Assembly (NCBI RefSeq): GCF_026283925.1
Contig: NZ_JAPDPF010000008.1
Span: 1 to 64,000, forward strand
Direction: 5' to 3'
Source: Dyella halodurans
GTDB lineage: Bacteria; Pseudomonadota; Gammaproteobacteria; Xanthomonadales; Rhodanobacteraceae
DNA length: 64,000 nucleotides
Each line of letters opens with the position of its first letter. Position 1 is the stretch's first letter. Made by a program: the position numbers and the translations under genes. The notes under the pieces are model-generated. The model was given only the letters and a program-made list of their open reading frames with translations, ran no database searches and was not told where the DNA came from. Shown here piece by piece: positions 1-8,649 of the stretch.

Positions 1-156
1 CGACTAGCTCATCAAGGCCCAGCATCCCCCGGAGTGAGGGTGGCGGAGGCCGGATATACGTTTGCAGTCGACACGGACGCCAGAGCTGCGGGATGCTTGC
101 AACAGGGGAGGAGTCCATATACGGACCCTTCGAATGGCATGAAGGGTAAGCGAAAC

Positions 157-759
157 ATGAGGAACGATATGGTCGACTGGCGCTGTTGGATGACCGTTGC
201 AGCATTGGCAATTGCCGTACTCATCAGTCCGGCAGTTCTCGCACAGGCGACGGAAAACCTGGATGCGAGGCAACTTTCGATCAAGTGTGTCGTTGAGCAC
301 CCTAAAGAAGGCGACGCTATGCCGGTCGGGGTCACTAGGAGTTCGGCCAAAGAAGCCTCGGGAAAGCCCTGCGTAGGGGTTGCCACGATGCTCGCTGACG
401 GCACAGTGGTGTTTCTCCTGGAGAACCAAGCCCCTGGGCACCCACTGCGTGAGATTGAATTGCACTACGCGCCCAGTTCCGTCGGCTACAAAGGAGCTTT
501 GGACCAAATGGGAGGCCTCAAGCCTGGTGAAACCAAGGCAATTGATCCCATTCCGCCAAGCATAGGCGTTGCCTCCATGTCAGCAGACGGCACGTTGTCT
601 CTCCAATTGCGGATGGTCTCAAGCGGGGGAGCAATCGGCGAAGGGCTCGAGGAGATTAAGCCCGGTGACCCAGGATACGAATCGACTGTGAAGCACATTG
701 GGATAAAGCCCGGAGAGGTAAAGCGCATCCCGCCTTGGCCTGCCGGCCCCAAGAATTAG
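157..759 (+). CDS. exported protein with internal duplication, unknown function
   Basis: About 200 residues with an N-terminal signal peptide (a hydrophobic run ending in VLAQA), so probably periplasmic. Residues from about 75 to the end consist of two diverged copies of a roughly 60-residue unit. Each copy starts GVA(T/S)M-ADGT and ends (G/I)GIKPGE-K followed by a proline-rich turn (first copy GGLKPGETK). The open frame extends upstream to a GTG at 34, but the signal peptide places the real start at 157 (or 139); an AAGGGTAAG stretch lies 5 to 15 bases before 157. It opens an array of small genes, and its TAG stop overlaps the first hairpin repeat. I do not recognise the family. Function unknown. 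Confidence 0.7.
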   Translation: MRNDMVDWRCWMTVAALAIAVLISPAVLAQATENLDARQLSIKCVVEHPKEGDAMPVGVTRSSAKEASGKPCVGVATMLADGTVVFLLENQAPGHPLREIELHYAPSSVGYKGALDQMGGLKPGETKAIDPIPPSIGVASMSADGTLSLQLRMVSSGGAIGEGLEEIKPGDPGYESTVKHIGIKPGEVKRIPPWPAGPKN

Positions 760-800
760 GTGTCATTCGGACGTCCGCTTCCGACCCGAAGATGACCTAA
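758..800 (+). repeat. YCGACCC hairpin repeat, copy 1 (extended)
   Basis: This copy begins on the TAG stop of the preceding gene. Outer arms AGGT(GT)CAT and ATGACCT enclose CCGCTTCCGACCCGA, which matches the core of the other copies. The right arm differs from the family form. Confidence 0.6.
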
Positions 801-805
801 CAGAC

Positions 806-836
806 TGCCTCAAATTTGCTGTAACACTTCGATAGG
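806..836 (+). repeat. 31-nt duplicated leader segment, copy A
   Basis: This segment begins TGCCTCAAATTT and ends CTTCGATAGG. It recurs at 2870-2900 with three mismatches. Both copies follow a hairpin repeat and precede the start of a small exported protein gene, so repeat and leader may have been duplicated as one unit. Confidence 0.65.
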
Positions 837-849
837 TATTGGGGGAATT

Positions 850-1452
850 GTGAAGCTGCGGCTATTCTTTCTGTTCGCGCTATTAGCGGGGATCAATGTG
901 GCGTGTGCAGCGGAATCTGCAGACAAGAAGGGTTGTCGGAACGATCCGGATTTCCTTGCTGCATTCGGAGAGCCAACATTGACGGCTCGCGGCAAGGGGC
1001 CAGATTACTTCGCCATTAGACTTGTTTACCTGCCCACATTTCGACATCCCATTTTGGTCCGTTATGAAGAGGATGGCCGCAAGAGGGTCCGTCGCGCGGT
1101 CGTTCTGTCGGGGAAGGCGGGTTACGACCTGGGCGAGATCGCATTCCAACATACCGACGAGGCGTCCGGCACCGAAATCGCAGACATAAAGAAGGGATTG
1201 GAGCGAGCGAGGTATTGGGATCTCACATCGAGTGACGCGACCTTCGGCGCGGATGGAGACACATTGACGGTGGAAGTGATCCGTAACGGCCAATGCAAGG
1301 CAATATCTCGCTGGGAGCCGGAGCACAAGGCAACGGCGAGAGGGTTAGTGCCGCTTGTCGATCTCTACGTGGGTCTATTTGAGCGAGCTGCCATTTGGCG
1401 CGACGTTGCGCCGATGGCTTTTGGAAAGGACGATTACGTACCTCGGCGTTAA
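850..1452 (+). CDS. exported protein, unknown function
   Basis: A 200-residue protein starting at GTG behind a GGGGGAA ribosome-binding site. The first 20 residues form a signal peptide with probable cleavage after VACA. The mature part is soluble, with no membrane segment or motif I recognise. It lies second in the small-gene array, 90 bases after the first gene, with a hairpin repeat and the duplicated leader segment in between. A further hairpin repeat follows its stop. It may be a periplasmic accessory protein; no function can be assigned. Confidence 0.65.
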   Translation: MKLRLFFLFALLAGINVACAAESADKKGCRNDPDFLAAFGEPTLTARGKGPDYFAIRLVYLPTFRHPILVRYEEDGRKRVRRAVVLSGKAGYDLGEIAFQHTDEASGTEIADIKKGLERARYWDLTSSDATFGADGDTLTVEVIRNGQCKAISRWEPEHKATARGLVPLVDLYVGLFERAAIWRDVAPMAFGKDDYVPRR

Positions 1453-1460
1453 GACGAGAA

Positions 1461-1484
1461 GTCGGCTTTCGACCCGTAGCGGAC
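1461..1484 (+). repeat. YCGACCC hairpin repeat, copy 2
   Basis: Arms GTCGGCT and AGCGGAC (one mismatch) flank TTCGACCCGT. It starts 9 bases after the stop at 1452. Confidence 0.7.
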
Positions 1485-1516
1485 AACTGAACGACCGAAA
1501 TAGGGGAAGTCTTTTC

Positions 1517-1972
1517 ATGCGCACTTTGTTTTGCCTTGCGTGCCTATTGATCGCCGGAGGCGCAGAAGCTTCACAGGAAGCCAGTCGGGTCCAAGTGAGT
1601 GTGATATCCACCGAGCAACCACTGCGGTACTCGGCCAATACGGATCCGACGTTTGTCGCCTCGCAGCTCCGCCTGGCCACTGCCTACGATCAGGCTATCG
1701 CCAGCTCCACCGAGCACCTTCTCGCCGATATTCGGCTACCAAAGGGTGAGCGCTGTGATGTCGTTTTGATACTTCTTCCAGGTGGCTACGTCGTGAGGGT
1801 CGAGCCAGGGCAGTGCCCCCTATCGCCGACCGAATTGAAGACTATCAGTGACGCACTGGCGAATAGAACGCTGCCATACGAAGGCTATGAATCTGTGTTC
1901 ATGAGGCAGGCACACATTGCCTTATGCTCGCCTAGAGCGTCGTGTGGGGAATCGACGGTCAAGGCAGACTAG
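1517..1972 (+). CDS. small exported protein with TolA/TonB-C-like fold
   Basis: 151 residues starting at ATG 1517, where a signal peptide begins (hydrophobic run ending GGAEA); a GGGGAAG site lies 8 bases upstream. The frame is open further upstream to 1355, but that part is not signal-like. The C-terminal half has a cysteine followed by hydrophobic strands (CDVVLILLPGGYVVRVEPGQC), then a helix and the short TLPYEGYE stretch. This matches the pattern of TolA/TonB C-terminal domains without the usual transmembrane anchor and proline linker. A periplasmic role in contact with Tol/Ton components is a guess. The TAG stop is part of the next hairpin repeat. Confidence 0.65.
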   Translation: MRTLFCLACLLIAGGAEASQEASRVQVSVISTEQPLRYSANTDPTFVASQLRLATAYDQAIASSTEHLLADIRLPKGERCDVVLILLPGGYVVRVEPGQCPLSPTELKTISDALANRTLPYEGYESVFMRQAHIALCSPRASCGESTVKAD

Positions 1973-1998
1973 GTCCGCTTCCGACCCGGAGCGGACCT
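1971..1998 (+). repeat. YCGACCC hairpin repeat, copy 3 (perfect arms)
   Basis: Perfect 9-bp arms AGGTCCGCT and AGCGGACCT enclose the 10-nt loop TCCGACCCGG. The AG of the upstream TAG stop is the first two bases of the left arm. This is one of the two best copies in the window. Confidence 0.85.
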
Positions 1999-2022
1999 AA
2001 AGAAACCTGACACGAGGCATCA

Positions 2023-2316
2023 ATGATCTTCGCGGAAAAGGACCATCCGGCTGAGTACTGGGACTTTCATGAGGAGCTGAAAGACTTTCTCTGTAGTCAC
2101 TTTTCACGCGTCGAGTCGGGCATGCAGACTGATTCGTGGTTTTGGATTTTTGATGGCGGAGAGAAGGTGGCAATCGACACGTTCTCTTCGATGAAGCACC
2201 AGGTTAAATCAGCGCGCGCGGGCTCACATGTCGAGCACGTCATCGGCGTCCTTCGGCTCAAATGTCCGGTGCGGATTTATCCCAAGCCTGAGCTCGAAGG
2301 GCATGAGGAAGCCTAA
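2023..2316 (+). CDS. small cytoplasmic protein, unknown function
   Basis: 97 residues, no signal peptide or membrane segment, acidic and aromatic-rich in the N-terminal half (WFWIFDGGEKVAID), ending with a proline-containing strand. The ATG lies 24 bases after the preceding hairpin repeat, and another repeat follows 9 bases after the stop. The size, fold-like strand pattern and position resemble the small immunity-type or adaptor proteins found in accessory gene arrays, but I recognise no family and no toxin partner is visible. Function unknown. Confidence 0.6.
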   Translation: MIFAEKDHPAEYWDFHEELKDFLCSHFSRVESGMQTDSWFWIFDGGEKVAIDTFSSMKHQVKSARAGSHVEHVIGVLRLKCPVRIYPKPELEGHEEA

Positions 2317-2325
2317 GAGCTTGGA

Positions 2326-2354
2326 AGGTCCGCTTCCGACCCGGAGCAGACATT
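2326..2354 (+). repeat. YCGACCC hairpin repeat, copy 4
   Basis: Left arm AGGTCCGCT, loop TCCGACCCGG, right arm AGCAGACAT (two mismatches). It sits 9 bases after the stop at 2316. Confidence 0.75.
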
Positions 2355-2396
2355 AGACACACCGAACTTCCTTGCCAAAATTGAGGGGGTAATTTG

Positions 2397-2834
2397 ATGG
2401 GATGGGGGACGCTCTTCCAAGTCACGGACACCGCTCGAACACTGATTGCTCAGTGCGGAAGTAAAGGTGAGTGGTATGGGGCCTTGGATCAACTTCGCGT
2501 AGAGGTGGCGCCGAAGTGCGACGCGGAAGATTCGATTCGCTTTTGGGGTCTAGCGCTCGAAGGTCAACCATATCCCCTGTCAAAGTTGTTCCTGGGGGAC
2601 ATTCATGCAGATCTTGACGGAGCGAGCGACCCAAACGTTTCCTTTTTCGGTCAGGCTACGGTCCGGGATATCTCTCAGGCGCTGGACTCGAACGGGAGGG
2701 GGTTCTTCGAGGGTCTATTTACTGGGAAAGATCACCTCGACGCCGGACAGATATGGTTCTTTGAGCCATTGCGAGACTTCTTTAAGGACGCGTCCGCAAA
2801 AGGCTTGGCAGTGATCGCTCTATGGGAATGCTGA
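2397..2834 (+). CDS. small cytoplasmic protein, unknown function
   Basis: 145 residues starting at ATG 2397 behind a GAGGGGG ribosome-binding site; a TTG directly in front (2394) is less likely. No signal peptide. The C-terminal part (a helix with LRDFFKDASAKGLAVIALWEC) is vaguely reminiscent of the end of DUF1877-type proteins, which is too weak to name it. It is one of two cytosolic members of the small-gene array. The A of the TGA stop is the first base of the next hairpin repeat. Confidence 0.6.
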   Translation: MGWGTLFQVTDTARTLIAQCGSKGEWYGALDQLRVEVAPKCDAEDSIRFWGLALEGQPYPLSKLFLGDIHADLDGASDPNVSFFGQATVRDISQALDSNGRGFFEGLFTGKDHLDAGQIWFFEPLRDFFKDASAKGLAVIALWEC

Positions 2835-2862
2835 TGTCTGCTTGCGACCCGTAGCGGACCTA
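2834..2862 (+). repeat. YCGACCC hairpin repeat, copy 5
   Basis: Arms GTCTGCT and AGCGGAC flank TGCGACCCGT. The copy begins on the last base of the upstream TGA stop codon. Confidence 0.75.
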
Positions 2863-2869
2863 AAAGTAT

Positions 2870-2900
2870 TGCCTCAAATTTTCTGCAACTCTTCGATAGG
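2870..2900 (+). repeat. 31-nt duplicated leader segment, copy B
   Basis: Second copy of the segment at 806-836 (28 of 31 positions identical). It again lies between a hairpin repeat and a small exported-protein gene, and it supplies the GATAGG-type ribosome-binding site here. Confidence 0.65.
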
Positions 2901-2906
2901 GGATCG

Positions 2907-3386
2907 ATGATGCGCATTCGACTTGCCAGCCTGTTGTGCGGCATGAGTGCCACGCTCTTCATGTCGATCGCGTTGGCCGATGAGCACGGTGCGCGGGCAC
3001 TTCTGGAGAGAAGCTCCGCAGGCAATGGCTGGGACAAGGCAAGCGCGGCGCAGGTCGATATCGATTCTGATGGAAAGCCCGACTATGTGTTTCTTCGTCA
3101 GGACGCCACATCGGCCACTGTGGCTCTGATTCTGGGGGCGCAAGAGCACAGGGTCATCACTCGGACCTTTAGGATTGGCGGCCAATCGCAAAGTGACCTG
3201 TGTTCCGGACCAGTGTCGATCACGGTGGAGTCCCTCGACTACGACCCAATGGATGAGCCCGGCGCAATTGGCGGATTCAGACGATCTAAGGCTGGGGTAT
3301 CTTTCGCGCTCGTTGATGGAGAGTGCGACGCCTTCCATTTCTACTGGGACGTGGCGAAAAAGGATCTTGCCTGGTGGCGACTTTGA
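2907..3386 (+). CDS. exported protein with EF-hand/VCBS-like motif
   Basis: 159 residues with a clear signal peptide cleaved near ALA-DEH. Residues about 50-60 contain DIDSDGKPD, the calcium-loop signature seen in FG-GAP/VCBS repeats, followed by a beta-strand-rich region with paired cysteines (near residues 110 and 145). The start is at 2907, with a second ATG at 2910, behind GATAGGGG. It is probably a small periplasmic calcium-binding protein; the role is unknown. A perfect copy of the hairpin repeat follows about 45 bases downstream. Confidence 0.65.
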   Translation: MMRIRLASLLCGMSATLFMSIALADEHGARALLERSSAGNGWDKASAAQVDIDSDGKPDYVFLRQDATSATVALILGAQEHRVITRTFRIGGQSQSDLCSGPVSITVESLDYDPMDEPGAIGGFRRSKAGVSFALVDGECDAFHFYWDVAKKDLAWWRL

Positions 3387-3431
3387 CGCGTGTGCACGGG
3401 ACCACATCCACTTGGGACACGGTTCGGCCTC

Positions 3432-3459
3432 AGGTCCGCTCCCGACCCACAGCGGACCT
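3432..3459 (+). repeat. YCGACCC hairpin repeat, copy 6 (perfect arms)
   Basis: Perfect 9-bp arms AGGTCCGCT and AGCGGACCT flank the loop CCCGACCCAC. It lies in the 255-base gap between two small exported-protein genes; I see no other feature in that gap. Confidence 0.85.
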
Positions 3460-3641
3460 TTCGACACGGTCTAAATTGGGCAACAGCGCAAGGTAACCAA
3501 CCCAAGCACGTTATTCAGGTCGCAGCTTACTCTCACCAAGCCCTCATTATTTTGTGCAAATCCCTCATGTCTTCTGGGGAGCAAGAGTTCAACATCGAGC
3601 CTGCCCAGGTGGGTGCATCCACGTCAGAGGAGGCCATCATC

Positions 3642-3947
3642 ATGAAGCGCTTGATTATCCCCGCGGTTATCGCCTTAGGCTTCGCCTTCATTGGACAGGC
3701 CAATGCAGCGATTGAAACCTACACCGTCGACTTGAATGGTTATGTGGTTGTGGCTTTCGTCGGAGCCACGCCAGCCGAAGTTGCCCAGGCGGAACACCTG
3801 GCGAAGAGCTGGGAAGCTCAGCGTCACCTGATGCTTAAGCCGCAATCGATGAAAGCAGTTGCGGTCCGCCAGTCGGCAACCGTTGCCCTGACGCAGGCTC
3901 AACTACGTAGTGCCATCGTCGGAGCCGCACTGGCAAAAGGACCATGA
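3642..3947 (+). CDS. small periplasmic protein, unknown function
   Basis: 101 residues starting at ATG 3642 behind an excellent AGAGGAGG site. The signal peptide ends in GQANA-AIE, and the mature protein has about 79 residues with two short strands then alanine-rich amphipathic helices. The frame is open upstream to 3390, but the ribosome-binding site and signal peptide fix this start. It is the last member of the 0-4 kb array. A strong hairpin and a further YCGACCC repeat follow. Not recognised. Confidence 0.7.
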   Translation: MKRLIIPAVIALGFAFIGQANAAIETYTVDLNGYVVVAFVGATPAEVAQAEHLAKSWEAQRHLMLKPQSMKAVAVRQSATVALTQAQLRSAIVGAALAKGP

Positions 3948-4006
3948 AAGCCCATTGCGGCAGGTGACCTTGATAAGCGCCACCGATTGGGCGCTACGGC
4001 AGGAAG

Positions 4007-4034
4007 GAAGCTCGCGAGCTGCCTCGCGAGCTTC
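4007..4034 (+). terminator. strong hairpin, possible terminator
   Basis: Perfect 12-bp arms GAAGCTCGCGAG and CTCGCGAGCTTC with a CTGC loop, about 60 bases after the stop at 3947. No clear T-tract follows, so it may act as an RNA-stabilising or Rho-linked structure instead of an intrinsic terminator. Confidence 0.5.
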
Positions 4035-4045
4035 GCTGTTGATTA

Positions 4046-4073
4046 GGTCTGCTAGCGACCCGAAGCTGACCTT
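4046..4073 (+). repeat. YCGACCC hairpin repeat, copy 7
   Basis: Arms AGGTCTGCT and AGCTGACCT (one mismatch) around AGCGACCCGA. Directly downstream of the 12-bp hairpin. Confidence 0.75.
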
Positions 4074-4130
4074 GGAAGATCGGGCCGTGATCACGCCTGC
4101 TGACTCGTGGTGAGGCTGGCGCCGTCCTGG

Positions 4131-4400
4131 CTAATCGACCAGCACCTCGCGCCATTCCTTCACGGTCCAACGGCCGACCACGCCTTCGGTCACGAACGGA
4201 TCGCCGCGAATGAATTCTTCGGCGGCTTCCCGGGTGGTGAAGATGCCTAGTGCGCCTTGGGTCGGGTCTGCAAATGGGCCGGCCATCAGCAGCACACCCT
4301 TCGCGTGGAACTCGCGAAGACGGGCGGCGTGGGCGGGACCTTGTTCCATGGCTTTGGGGAGGCCGCCCGGTGCAAGCTCGTAAGACATCACGTATTTCAT
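4131..4400 (-). CDS. YciI-like protein
   Basis: 89 residues, matching the YCII-related family over its full length: an N-terminal strand MKYVMSYEL, then HAARLREFHAKGVLLMAGPFADP, a glycine-rich strand, and the DPFVTEGVVGRWTVKEW block typical of the C-terminal half. Family members are small ferredoxin-like proteins, some with dehalogenase or lyase-like chemistry; the substrate here is unknown. It is transcribed away from the TetR gene, with a 327-base gap upstream that includes the near-palindrome CCCACGCGTGTGGG at 4422-4435. Confidence 0.85.
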   Translation of the reverse strand: MKYVMSYELAPGGLPKAMEQGPAHAARLREFHAKGVLLMAGPFADPTQGALGIFTTREAAEEFIRGDPFVTEGVVGRWTVKEWREVLVD

Positions 4401-4727
4401 GGTGCGTCACTCCGTAGGTGTCCCACGCGTGTGGGAGCAGGTGAGCCCGGCAGGTGATGACGGTTAGCAATCAAGCAAGAACGGCTGCAGCCTGAATCCT
4501 TGGCTTGGTGAAGTCTTGTTGCGCGCGAAGCAAGGACCTACGGGCAAGCTTTGACAGTTGTCGGAGGTTCCGTGTGGTCTGCTTCCCACCCATTATAGAT
4601 ACTCGGTTCCGCCTTCAATGACACTGGCTGTAGCCGGGGTTGGGGCATCAAGAGAGCATAGTGGGGCCTTCGACGTCATTCTCTCTCTGGAACGCATAGG
4701 TGCGCGTGATACAGGCGCGCCGCTAAG
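4401..4727. promoter_or_regulatory. divergent intergenic region between yciI-like and tetR genes
   Basis: 327 bases without a gene. It holds CCCACGCGTGTGGG at 4422-4435 (5-bp arms with a GCGT centre), TTGACA at 4551-4556, and a TATAGAT stretch at 4594-4600. The two hexamer-like elements are too far apart to be one promoter. No firm promoter can be assigned. Confidence 0.3.
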
Positions 4728-5414
4728 ATGCGTGAAGCCTTTCCTTTCGGTCTTGGCATGCCCAAATCTCCCCATTCCGCTTCGCCCCAATCCGCCCCCG
4801 GCGCCGATGCATCGCCGCCGCGCAAGCGCGGGCGTCCGGCGCAGGACGCCAACGAAGGCTTGCGCAGGGAGCTTATCGAGCAGTCGGCCCGGCTGTTTCG
4901 CGAAAAGGGCTACGGCAATACCACGGTGCGCGATATCGCCGCGGCGGCGGGCGTGCATGCGGGCAGCTGGTTTTACCACTTCAAAACCAAGCAGGACATT
5001 CTGCAGGCGGTGATCGAGCATGGCCTGACGGTGGCGCTGGCCGATATCGAAGCCATCGACGTGGATGGCCTGCCTCCCCGCGAAGCGATGCGACAGCTGG
5101 TACGAGCGCACCTTTACACCCTGCTCGCACCGAACCAGGACTTCATTCCGGTGATGCTGTACGAATGGCGCTCGCTGGACGCCTCGGCGCAGGAACACAT
5201 CATTGCGCTCAAGGATCGCTACGAGTCGATCTGGACGCGTGTCATCGAGCGCCTGCATGCATCGGGCGAATGGGTGCAACCGACGCCCGTAGACCGATTG
5301 CTGATGTTCGGCGCGCTCAACTGGACGGCCCAGTGGTATCAGGCCGGCGCCGGCATCAGCATCGACGCGCTCGCCGATCAGGCGGTGCGTTTCATCCTGC
5401 GCACGGCGCCGTAA
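4728..5414 (+). CDS. TetR/AcrR family transcriptional regulator
   Basis: 228 residues (218 if started at ATG 4758; neither start has a strong ribosome-binding site). After a basic, proline-rich tail (PRKRGRP), residues about 45-95 form the TetR DNA-binding domain with helix-turn-helix TTVRDIAAAAGVHAGSWFYH and the usual FKTKQDIL continuation. The C-terminal helical part would bind a ligand. The gene runs into the 3-prime end of the atu-type operon with a 38-base gap. It is a plausible repressor of that operon responding to an acyl-CoA or terpenoid, which is inference from position only. Confidence 0.9.
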   Translation: MREAFPFGLGMPKSPHSASPQSAPGADASPPRKRGRPAQDANEGLRRELIEQSARLFREKGYGNTTVRDIAAAAGVHAGSWFYHFKTKQDILQAVIEHGLTVALADIEAIDVDGLPPREAMRQLVRAHLYTLLAPNQDFIPVMLYEWRSLDASAQEHIIALKDRYESIWTRVIERLHASGEWVQPTPVDRLLMFGALNWTAQWYQAGAGISIDALADQAVRFILRTAP

Positions 5415-5452
5415 GGACAATGCAGCAGCGCTACGCTGGCGCGTGCCGCCGC

Positions 5453-7446
<1,994 letters not shown>

Positions 7447-7447
<1 letters not shown>

Positions 7448-8604
7448 CAGGCTTTCCTGTCGGGCAAGGTGTTCATGTATTTGCAGATGATGCTGAGCAT
7501 CACTTCATCCGCGCCGCCACCAATCGACGCCAGGCGTCCGTCACGGTAGAAGCGCGAGACCGGGTTTTCCCAGGTAAAACCCATGCCGCCCCAGAACTGC
7601 AGGCAGGCATCCGGCACGATACGCGCCAGGCGCCCCGCCTTGAGCTTGGCCATGGAGGCGAGTTCGGTCACGTCCTGGCCGCTGATGTAGAGCTCGCACG
7701 CCCGATAGGTCAGCGCCCGCAGCGCCTCCACCTCGGTCTTGAGTTCCGCCAGCTTGAAATGGATCCATTGGTTGTCGAGCAGGCTGGCGCCAAACAGCTT
7801 GCGTTCGCGGGCGTAGTCGATCGTGCTGTCGATGCACGCCATCAACATCTGCAGGTTGCTGGCAGCCGCCCACATGCGCTCTTCCTGGAATTGCAGCATC
7901 TGGTAAGTGAAGCCTCGACCCTCATCGCCAATGCGGTAGCGCTGCGGCACGCGCACGTCATCGAAGTAGATCAGGCCGGTGTCCGAGGCGTTCATGCCGA
8001 TCTTGCGAATCTTCATCCCCACGGACACGCCCTTGGCGTCCATCGGCACGATGATCAGCGACTTGTTGCGGTGCGCGGCGTCATCGGAGGTATTCGCCAG
8101 CAGGCACATCCAGTCGGCCTGCAGGCTGTTGGTGATCCACATCTTGCTGCCGTTGATGACGTAGTCGTCGCCCTCCTTGCGCGCGTAGGTCTTGATGGCC
8201 GCCACATCCGAACCGGCGCCTTGCTCCGACACGCCGATGCATGCCACCGCCTCGCCGCTGATCGCGGGCGCCAGGAACTGGGCGCGTAGTTCGTCCGAGC
8301 CGAAGCGCGCCAACGCAGGGGTCGCCATGTCGGTCTGCACGCCAATCGCCATCGGCACGCCGGCGCAGTGGATGTGGCCGAGCGTTTCGGCCATCGCCAT
8401 CGCATAGGAATAGTCCAGGCCCAGGCCGCCAAACTGGGTGGGCTTGGCGATGCCGAGGAAGCCCAGCGCGCCCATCTTCTTGAACAACTCCTTGGCGGGA
8501 AACATCTCTGCCGTCTCCCAGTCGTCGACATGCGGATTGATCTCGCTGTCGATGAAGCGCTTGAGGCTGCGTTGCAGCTCCTGGTGCTCGTGGGTGAACT
8601 GCAT
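7447..8604 (-). CDS. atuD: acyl-CoA dehydrogenase (citronellyl-CoA dehydrogenase type)
   Basis: 385 residues, full-length acyl-CoA dehydrogenase: an N-terminal helical domain, the middle beta domain with the flavin-proximal CIGVSEQGAGSDVAAI and WITNS motifs, and a C-terminal helical domain with RERKLFG and the QFWGGMGFTWENPVSRFYRD signature. These enzymes use FAD to make a 2,3-double bond in acyl-CoA esters and pass electrons to ETF. Length and neighbours fit AtuD (citronellyl-CoA) better than the LiuA isovaleryl-CoA enzymes, but the substrate is inferred. It lies 45 bases after the carboxyltransferase gene and overlaps the next gene by one base. Confidence 0.82.
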
Positions 8605-8649
8605 GCTGTCTCGCTCCGGTGGTCCTGGACGGGTTGATGGAAGACGGTG

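Noticed and set aside
757-4073. Integron attC sites in the small-gene array
   Set aside because: The repeats are only about 28 bases and lack the GTTRRRY/RYYYAAC core sites; no integrase is present in the window.
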